From positions 1-6,852 of the forward strand of contig JAGGTL010000047.1 of NCBI GenBank assembly GCA_021163805.1: a stretch of 6,852 nucleotides of DNA, in the 5' to 3' direction. Position numbers and translations under genes: made by a program. This document shows, piece by piece, positions 1 to 4,585 of this stretch (within the stretch, counting starts at the first letter, position 1; each line of letters starts with the position of its first letter). Source of the DNA: Candidatus Aenigmatarchaeota archaeon (GTDB lineage: Archaea > Aenigmatarchaeota > Aenigmatarchaeia > QMZS01). The notes beneath the pieces are model-generated. The model was not told where the DNA came from and made no database searches. It worked only from the letters and a program-made list of their open reading frames with translations.

Positions 1-478
1 CATATTTTAGATTATCAGCAATATCGTTTAACAAGTTAATAGATTCATATTTTGTATCTCCTGTTGTAAACACATCATCCACCATTAGAATTTTAGCACC
101 GTCATTAATTTCATGCCCAACAATCCATTTATTCTGTTTATCTTGTTTTGTTGCTTCGCCGTGACCTTTCGGTTCTTTTCTGTTATATGAAAAACCTTTA
201 TTTATACCTAAGTGCTGTAAACTAATTGCCGTAGCTACTGCTATAGGAATTCCTTTATATGGAGGTCCAAATATAATATCATAATCTTCTCGTTTAAAAT
301 TATTTGCTATTGTCTTTGCGTAAAAATCTCCTAGCTCTGCAATACTTTCACCATCATTAAATACGGCAGTATTTATAAAATGTGGAGATATTCTTCTGCT
401 TCTTAATTCAAATTTACCAATTCCTAATGCGCCTTTTCTCAATAAAAAATCAATAAATTCTTCTTTATATTCCTCCAT
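1..478 (-). CDS. pyrE: Orotate phosphoribosyltransferase, C-terminus cut by window edge
   Basis: Joins orotate to PRPP to give orotidine 5'-monophosphate, the fifth step of pyrimidine synthesis, in the cytoplasm. Reading from the ATG at 478, 159 residues are present and the frame is still open at position 1; full-length relatives are about 210 aa, so roughly a quarter is missing. Visible family motifs: FELRSRRISPHFIN (about 23-36), FGPPYKGIPIA (70-80), the flexible-loop segment NRKEPKGHGE (99-108) and the PRPP-binding signature LMVDDVFTTGDT (131-142). The order and spacing match the E. coli-type PyrE, with a few extra residues after HGE. Where E. coli has SGR before SPYF, this protein has SRR. 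It lies 79 bases downstream of the pelota gene on the same strand, so it may be cotranscribed or have its own weak promoter in the gap. No Shine-Dalgarno site precedes the ATG. Confidence 0.93.
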   Translation of the reverse strand, partial: MEEYKEEFIDFLLRKGALGIGKFELRSRRISPHFINTAVFNDGESIAELGDFYAKTIANNFKREDYDIIFGPPYKGIPIAVATAISLQHLGINKGFSYNRKEPKGHGEATKQDKQNKWIVGHEINDGAKILMVDDVFTTGDTKYESINLLNDIADNLKY

Positions 479-557
479 TATTTATTTTGTTGGAGAACTT
501 CAATACTTTACTACTCACACATTACAGAATAATTACAAAATAATTACGAAACACTTA

Positions 558-1478
558 TTAATACCAGCAAATTCCAACAATCTCAAAAACTCTTATCTCT
601 CTGCAATATTCTTTCTCATCATCTACAATATTTATTTTTGTCCCATTTTTTTCTGCTTCAAATAAAATTTTTTCATATTTTGGAACCAAACTGCTTAAAA
701 CCAAAATCTCTTTGATTCTTTCAATTTGTGTTTCAACAGCAGAACCATAACAGACTTTGTTTTGGTTTTTCTTTATTTCAACAAGAAATTTTTTAACTGT
801 TTTTTCTTCCTGTTCATCTCTCAGTTTTTCTATAATTTTTCTGATACTCCCTCTTTTTAGCAATTCTTTAAATCCTTTTTCTCCACAGGAAGATAAATTA
901 TCAATCACAACTTCTTTATTTAGTAATTTTGCAACTTTGTCTTTTGTATTTCCGGGACCTGCTAATAAAATTTTCCCTTTCTCTTTTTTTAAAATATTTG
1001 CAACTTCTTTATAGAATTCATTTTCCCTGCCCTTTGAATTTATTTTCTTTATTTCTTTAAATTTTCCGAATTTGTAGATTCTTAAATCTGCCAATTTCTT
1101 GTCAATCAGACAAATTAGAATCTCATAATTTTCTTCTTTTGGCAAATCTTTTAATTTGAAATGATTCTCTGTAAAAATGACAAGTTTCTTATCTATTTCC
1201 AAATTAAGAGAGTGATATTTATTTTTATCGGTTTCAGAAACAATTTTCCCGGTCACTCTTATTTTATTTCCCTCCCACTTCTTTTTCTCAATTTTTATTG
1301 CAACAATCTGGGGCACTTTTTTCCCTTTTACAATCTCACCTCCTCTGCTAATTGATTTTGTCCTTAAAGTTTTCTGCTCAATTACTGAATTGTCTATTCT
1401 ATTGTAAAGAAACCACAAATCATTTAAGTTCTCTGGAATTATTGTTATTCCCTCTTTATCTCTTTTCAATATTTTCAT
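558..1478 (-). CDS. pelA: Pelota/Dom34 ribosome-rescue factor, short form
   Basis: Paralogue of release factor aRF1 that, in known archaea, enters the empty A site of stalled ribosomes with an EF1A-type GTPase and works with ABCE1 to split the subunits. The 306 residues show the three-part pelota layout: an N-terminal Sm-like domain (about 1-112; starts MKILKRDKEGITIIPENLNDLW), a central domain (about 115-235; LLAGPGNTKDKVAKLL at 171-186, equivalent to the AGPGFTK region of relatives) and an eL30-like C-terminal domain (about 240-306; EILVLSSLVPKYEKILFEAE, ending IRVFEIVGICWY). As expected for pelota there is no GGQ peptide-release motif. It is shorter than the roughly 340-350 aa of most archaeal forms; the missing residues appear to be in loops, notably the central-domain entry near 145-155. 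The start at 1478 is preferred over the in-frame ATG at 1523, because the latter lies inside the upstream tRNA-Arg gene. The tRNA 3' end is only 8 bases before this start, which suggests cotranscription. Confidence 0.88.
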   Translation of the reverse strand: MKILKRDKEGITIIPENLNDLWFLYNRIDNSVIEQKTLRTKSISRGGEIVKGKKVPQIVAIKIEKKKWEGNKIRVTGKIVSETDKNKYHSLNLEIDKKLVIFTENHFKLKDLPKEENYEILICLIDKKLADLRIYKFGKFKEIKKINSKGRENEFYKEVANILKKEKGKILLAGPGNTKDKVAKLLNKEVVIDNLSSCGEKGFKELLKRGSIRKIIEKLRDEQEEKTVKKFLVEIKKNQNKVCYGSAVETQIERIKEILVLSSLVPKYEKILFEAEKNGTKINIVDDEKEYCREIRVFEIVGICWY

Positions 1479-1486
1479 TTTTAAAA

Positions 1487-1576
1487 CGGACCTGGCAGGA
1501 CTCGAATTCGCAGAAAAACTCACCTGCGACCCCTTGCTTAGGAGGCAAGTGCTCTATCCAACTGAGCTACAGGTCC
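1487..1576 (-). tRNA. tRNA-Arg (anticodon CCT) with a 16-base intron in the T arm
   Basis: Read on the minus strand: acceptor GGACCTG (1576-1570) pairs with CAGGTCC (1494-1488); D stem GCTC/GAGC; anticodon stem CTTGC/GCAAG around the loop CTCCTAA, giving anticodon CCT (1542-1540), which reads the Arg codon AGG; 5-base variable loop GGGTC; T stem GCAGG/CCTGC. The discriminator is G (1487) and no CCA is encoded. The T loop would have 23 bases unless 16 bases (1507-1522) are removed, which restores a canonical TTCGAGT loop and a 74-base mature tRNA. All four stems pair perfectly after removal, so this looks like a functional intron-containing gene rather than a decayed one. Only 28 bases separate the 5' end from the divergent SIS gene; a weak AT-rich TATA candidate (about 1598-1606) would overlap that gene's start. 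Confidence 0.93.
1507..1522 (-). other. Predicted tRNA intron between positions 53 and 54 (T stem/T loop)
   Basis: The inserted sequence is TGAGTTTTTCTGCGAA. A relaxed bulge-helix-bulge can be drawn: a 4-bp central helix of exon CGCA with intron TGCG, a 3-base bulge GGT cut GG^T at the 5' site, and a 3-base bulge AAT cut AA^T at the 3' site. The inner helix is GAG/TTC (one G-U pair) with a 3-base loop. The outer helix is poor, so this is a half-type motif. Cutting both bulges after their second base yields exactly the canonical GCAGG-TTCGAGT-CCTGC T arm. Because a T follows either junction, the cut could be drawn one base later with the same product. Splicing by the archaeal EndA-type endonuclease is expected from this structure but not shown here. 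Confidence 0.85.
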
Positions 1577-1604
1577 ATAATCTTTTAAAATTTTATCTAA
1601 AATT

Positions 1605-2756
1605 ATGGAGTTTGATTTTTCGGATGTAAAAATCTGGTATTTGGAAGCATGTGATTTTTTGAAGGAGGCAAAAATACCTGATAATTTATTTGAAGAATTT
1701 GATGAATATGTGCAAAAAACAACAAGAAAGGGAGGGGAGATATGCATAGTTGGAAGCAAAAGGATGGAGGATGTGGCTAGAATTGCCGCGATGTTTTTCA
1801 GAGCAAATAAATATAGAAATGCTCATTGTTCTAGTGATGCGGCTTATCCAATACCATACGAATCTAACGACCTTGTTATAGATTTATCTGCAAGTGGCGA
1901 AACATCTTATACTGTAGATAGAGTAAAACCAGCATTAGATGTTGGAGCACCAATTATTACGCTTACAACAAATGAATCTTCAACATTAGCAGAATATACA
2001 AAAAATAATGGTCTAGTAATTCGAATAAAAGGAAAACCTAAAGGAACTGAAGGAAGTGTATATGAGAAGCAGTTAAGAGGAGAGTATTCTCCGTTAACCA
2101 TAGAAGGTACTAAAGCAGAATTAAGTGCTCTTAATTTTTTTCTTGATTATTTTGGCTCTAAAAATAATGGGAAATCACCAACAAAATTTCATGATCATTT
2201 TATGGATAGTATAAAGGGATATGCTCCAAACCCAGGAGAATTTGAAGAAGTTTATAAAGTTCTGTCAAAACCAGACGAAAAAAATCTAAGAAAAGATGTT
2301 ATTGTAGGAACTGGACTTTCAGGAGAATATGGTTCTATGTTTGCTACCAGATATGCTCATTGTGTTATACCTGGTTGGGAAAGACATGTATTTTTTTACA
2401 AAGATCGTGGTGAAACAGCTTTAGAAAATGGAGATGGTCTTATTATTTTCTCTGTTTCAGGCGAAGGTTTTCCTTTAGATGCAGCAAAAATAGGGAAAGA
2501 GCAGGGAGCAAATGTTGTTAGTTTTACTTCAAAAGGTTCTCCTTTAGAAGAGATATCTGATGCAGTTATTCATGTCCCTCCAAGAGAAGAAAAAGAAAAA
2601 CCAAATGGTGCAGTTTATCATATACAACCAGACCCTGCAAAATGTATGCCTGAGTATGTAGGATTATTACAGGGGGAATGTTTGGTATGTACTGTGGCAA
2701 AAATAGAAGGAATTACTGAGAGAGAATTTAATAACACTCATTCAAAAATCACTTAA
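1605..2756 (+). CDS. Tandem SIS-domain sugar-phosphate isomerase-like protein (first half resembles 6-phospho-3-hexuloisomerase)
   Basis: A 383-aa cytoplasmic protein with two SIS (sugar isomerase) domains. Domain 1 (about 25-190) has ICIVGSKRMEDVA (46-58), the phosphate-binding LSASGETSYTV (94-104), APIITLTTNESSTLAE (115-130) and a segment typical of 6-phospho-3-hexuloisomerase (PHI), YEKQLRGEYSPLTIEGT (153-169), including the conserved GEYxPLT. Domain 2 (about 210-375) has VGTGLSGEYGSMFATRYAH (234-252), FSVSGEGFPLDAA (282-294) and NVVSFTSKGSPLEE (303-316); its tail (NNTHSKIT) recalls the PHI C-terminus, but it lacks the GEYxPLT segment. Ordinary PHI is about 180-200 aa and works as a tetramer; this looks like a fused two-domain version in which one half may have lost or changed its active site. 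PHI with hexulose-phosphate synthase supplies ribulose-5-phosphate in many archaea. Bifunctional PGI/PMI also has two SIS domains, but its characteristic motifs are not seen. The end overlaps gatD by 4 bases, tail to tail. Confidence 0.8.
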   Translation: MEFDFSDVKIWYLEACDFLKEAKIPDNLFEEFDEYVQKTTRKGGEICIVGSKRMEDVARIAAMFFRANKYRNAHCSSDAAYPIPYESNDLVIDLSASGETSYTVDRVKPALDVGAPIITLTTNESSTLAEYTKNNGLVIRIKGKPKGTEGSVYEKQLRGEYSPLTIEGTKAELSALNFFLDYFGSKNNGKSPTKFHDHFMDSIKGYAPNPGEFEEVYKVLSKPDEKNLRKDVIVGTGLSGEYGSMFATRYAHCVIPGWERHVFFYKDRGETALENGDGLIIFSVSGEGFPLDAAKIGKEQGANVVSFTSKGSPLEEISDAVIHVPPREEKEKPNGAVYHIQPDPAKCMPEYVGLLQGECLVCTVAKIEGITEREFNNTHSKIT

Positions 2757-4021
2757 TATAAAAACTGACTTGGCTGCAATCTTTTATTAAATTCTCCTGC
2801 CAGATTTTTCAGCATTAATTCTCTTACTTCTTTTTCATTTTGAGTATGACCAAGAATCCACATCAATTTTGTATAAGCCGTTTCTGTGAGCAAATCTTCC
2901 AGATAAATCACTCCCAATTTAGATATCTCTCTTGCAGAAGAATAAACATAAGGATTTACTCTTCCATAAATTGTTTGGGTCGTCATAACCACAATAATCC
3001 CAGATTCAATTGCTCTCTTAATCTTTGGAAACAGGGCTTTGGAAGTATGACCCAAACCAGTCCCTTCTATAACAATCCCTTTATATCCTTTATCTACATA
3101 AAAATCAACAATCTCTGAATCAAGCCCAGGATAAAACTTGATTATTGCAACTTTTTCTTCAATTTTATCGTCCAGATAACAATCTTCTTTTACTTCTTCC
3201 TTTTTTTTATATTTATCCAAAAATTCCACTTTGCCATCTGGCCAGACTTTTCCTATTGGAAAACAATTTATTGGTCTGAAAGAATTTCTCTGAGAGGAGT
3301 GCATCTTCCTGACTTTATTTCCCCTATTAATCAGGCAATAATCATCACTTATTGTTCCATGTCCAACAACAACAACTTCTGCAATATTTTTTGTTGCCGT
3401 TATTGTTGAGCAAATCAAATTCATCGACGCATCACTGCTTCCCCTATCAGAACTTTTCTGCGCAAAGGTTAAGACAACAGGTTTGTTCAAATTTCTCAAC
3501 ATAAAAGAAAGCATCGAACTGGTATAGCTCAAAGTATCTGTTCCATGGGTAAGAATAATTCCTTCACTTTCTTTTAGTTCTTCAAAAACTTCTCTGCCAA
3601 TTTTTTTCCAGTGTTTTGGAGTCAAATTTTCGCTCATCTCCTCCAAAATTTTTTTCGATTTTATATTTGCAAAATTAACCAACTCCGGGATAGAAGCAAT
3701 TAGTTGAGAAGCAGTATAGGATGCGGAGATTGCACCAGTGCTATAATCAATAGAAGAAGATATTGTTCCTCCTGCTGACAATATAGAAATTGGAACTTTT
3801 TTTTTGTCAAATTTTATATCAAAACTTACTGGTTTGTGTTTGGAGATTTTTTCCTCTTTTAATATTTCGATCTTTGTTTTCTTATCAATTTTAATTCCAA
3901 TATTGTATCCCGATTTTAGTTTCAGAATTAATAGATCATTAAGAATCTGTATAATTTTTCCTTCCCATCTGATTCCATTTTTTTCTATAATAATAAAATT
4001 TCCAATCTTTATTTTATTCAT
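2753..4021 (-). CDS. gatD: Glu-tRNA(Gln) amidotransferase subunit D (asparaginase-like)
   Basis: Archaeal GatD releases ammonia from glutamine or asparagine; its partner GatE uses it to convert Glu-tRNA(Gln) to Gln-tRNA(Gln). The 422 residues match the family's usual length (about 420-440). Residues 1-70 form the N-terminal beta domain found in GatD but not in plain asparaginases. The L-asparaginase type I core follows: ILSAGGTISS with nucleophile Thr86, ILTHGTDTLSYTSSM with Thr161 and Asp162, QKSSDRGSSDASMNL (188-202), and VRKMHSSQRNSFRPIN with Lys239. These four residues correspond to the Thr/Thr/Asp/Lys set described for Methanothermobacter GatD, and the full set is present. The extra N-terminal domain and the RKMH motif favour GatD over a free asparaginase. 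gatE is not in the window, so the two subunits are not adjacent on the side shown. The gene has a clear BRE/TATA promoter, giving a nearly leaderless mRNA from 4021. Confidence 0.95.
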   Translation of the reverse strand: MNKIKIGNFIIIEKNGIRWEGKIIQILNDLLILKLKSGYNIGIKIDKKTKIEILKEEKISKHKPVSFDIKFDKKKVPISILSAGGTISSSIDYSTGAISASYTASQLIASIPELVNFANIKSKKILEEMSENLTPKHWKKIGREVFEELKESEGIILTHGTDTLSYTSSMLSFMLRNLNKPVVLTFAQKSSDRGSSDASMNLICSTITATKNIAEVVVVGHGTISDDYCLINRGNKVRKMHSSQRNSFRPINCFPIGKVWPDGKVEFLDKYKKKEEVKEDCYLDDKIEEKVAIIKFYPGLDSEIVDFYVDKGYKGIVIEGTGLGHTSKALFPKIKRAIESGIIVVMTTQTIYGRVNPYVYSSAREISKLGVIYLEDLLTETAYTKLMWILGHTQNEKEVRELMLKNLAGEFNKRLQPSQFLY

Positions 4022-4048
4022 AAATATATGTTAGATTAATAATGCCTA

Positions 4049-4066
4049 ATAATATATAATCTTTCC
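4049..4066 (-). promoter_or_regulatory. gatD promoter (BRE plus TATA box)
   Basis: On the minus strand a purine-rich element (AGGAAAG) runs directly into ATTATATATTAT, centred near 4055. A start site about 26 bases downstream would fall near 4029, leaving a leader of roughly 7 bases before the ATG at 4021. The TATA is nearly symmetric, so it might also serve the divergent gene starting at 4098, with a leader of about 16 bases. Confidence 0.6.
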
Positions 4067-4097
4067 TGTTAATACTTTAATTTAAAAAAGTATATTT

Positions 4098-4349
4098 ATG
4101 AAAATAAGATGTAAACTGTGTGGAAAATTATTGGAATCTGAAGAAAGCGGCGAAGGAATACCCTTCAGTATAGTGGCTGGTGATGAATCCAGTTTTAAAC
4201 TGGCAGAAATGGGTAACAATCTCTTAATTTTAATGAGTCACCTTTTGACAGAACATCCAAATGAAGCTTTTGAAATATATTCAAATTTAAATTCAAAATT
4301 ATCCTCAATTTTTGAAATTATAAGAGACGAAGATTTTCAGGGATTTTGA
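4098..4349 (+). CDS. Small C2H2-like zinc-binding protein, function unknown
   Basis: An 83-aa soluble protein that I cannot assign to a named family. It opens with MKIRCKLCGK, giving Cys5-x2-Cys8, and has His48-x4-His53 in MSHLLTEHP, so a single zinc site of type C-x2-C...H-x4-H is plausible. The long spacer (39 residues) has an acidic stretch (LLESEESGEGIPF) and the predicted helix MGNNLLILMSHLLTEHP. The C-terminal part (55-83) is acidic and amphipathic (EAFEIYSNLNSKLSSIFEIIRDEDF). There are no membrane segments or signal peptide. Evidence that it is real: balanced amino-acid composition, an ATG placed for a short-leader transcript, and a divergent start opposite gatD with only 76 bases between. 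Its last 32 bases overlap a tentative minus-strand small ORF. Zinc-ribbon transcription or nucleic-acid binding is possible but only inferred. Confidence 0.65.
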   Translation: MKIRCKLCGKLLESEESGEGIPFSIVAGDESSFKLAEMGNNLLILMSHLLTEHPNEAFEIYSNLNSKLSSIFEIIRDEDFQGF

Positions 4350-4479
4350 AATCCTTGAATAAAACTTCTTTAAGATCAAATGGATTTTTTCTTGTTTTCC
4401 TTAATTCACATTTCCCGCATTTTTTCAATTTCTTTTTTATCCAGAAATTTAAGATATTTTGTTTTTCTTTTGAGGCCAA
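4318..4479 (-). CDS. Tentative small basic protein with a CxxC pair, start uncertain
   Basis: In the otherwise gene-poor stretch 4350-4585 the minus strand is open from 4536 to a TAA at 4318 (72 sense codons). No ATG or GTG lies in frame; the only usual start is TTG at 4479, giving 53 aa beginning LASKEKQNILNFW and including KKCGKCELRK and NPFDLKEVLFKDFKIPEN before the end. The composition (Lys/Glu/Leu-rich, one CGKC pair) resembles real proteins of this genome, whereas the plus-strand frame through the same bases is Phe-rich and looks like its shadow. A TATA box sits upstream (4543-4554). Against it: no ATG, no Shine-Dalgarno site, and a 32-base tail overlap with the zinc-binding protein gene. 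It could equally be a decayed gene remnant or a noncoding transcript. No function is recognised. Confidence 0.32.
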   Translation of the reverse strand: MASKEKQNILNFWIKKKLKKCGKCELRKTRKNPFDLKEVLFKDFKIPENLRLL

Positions 4480-4542
4480 TTTTAATTTAAAAACGAAAAG
4501 AGCATTTTTCAGTAAAATGTATTTGAAAAATTTATTTTATAT

Positions 4543-4554
4543 CTTTTATATATA
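4543..4554 (-). promoter_or_regulatory. Candidate TATA box in the 4350-4585 gap
   Basis: The minus strand reads TATATATAAAAG, a strong archaeal TATA match, 32 bases beyond the stop of the thioredoxin/DsbD-like gene. A transcript would begin near 4523 and run through the tentative small ORF. In so AT-rich a genome a chance match is quite possible. Confidence 0.35.
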
Positions 4555-4585
4555 TCAACTCCAAATATTTTAAATGATAGAATAT

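Noticed and set aside
520..550. Repeated AATAATTAC motif in the pelota-pyrE gap as a regulatory site
   Set aside because: Only two short AT-rich copies; expected by chance at this base composition.
757..1014. Plus-strand 85-aa open frame inside pelota, and similar frames at 1161-1355, 1352-1588, 2840-3118, 3804-4034, 5306-5530, 5523-5729 and 5677-5937
   Set aside because: All are antisense to strongly supported genes and have Phe/Ser/Ile-rich shadow compositions.
1479..1523. A 15-residue N-terminal extension of pelota from the ATG at 1523
   Set aside because: It lies inside the tRNA-Arg 3' exon and ends at the intron border, and pelota homologues begin with the MKILKRD-like segment at 1478.
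1538..1759. Minus-strand open frame of 73 codons ending in PVAQLDRALAS
   Set aside because: Its end is a translation of the tRNA-Arg gene and the rest is antisense to the SIS gene; this is a well-known false-gene pattern.
1605..2756. Assignment of the SIS protein as bifunctional phosphoglucose/phosphomannose isomerase
   Set aside because: Although it has two SIS domains, domain 1 carries the PHI-type GEYSPLT segment and the PGI/PMI motifs are not visible.
4384..4440. T-rich tracts on the plus strand as a terminator for the zinc-binding protein gene
   Set aside because: Archaeal termination at T runs is possible here, but these T tracts are equally explained as complements of Lys codons in the minus-strand frame, so a specific site cannot be placed.
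4346..4573. Plus-strand 75-aa open frame downstream of the zinc-binding protein
   Set aside because: It is very rich in Phe and aromatic residues, as expected for the shadow of a Lys-rich minus-strand frame or of AT-rich spacer; no recognisable domain.
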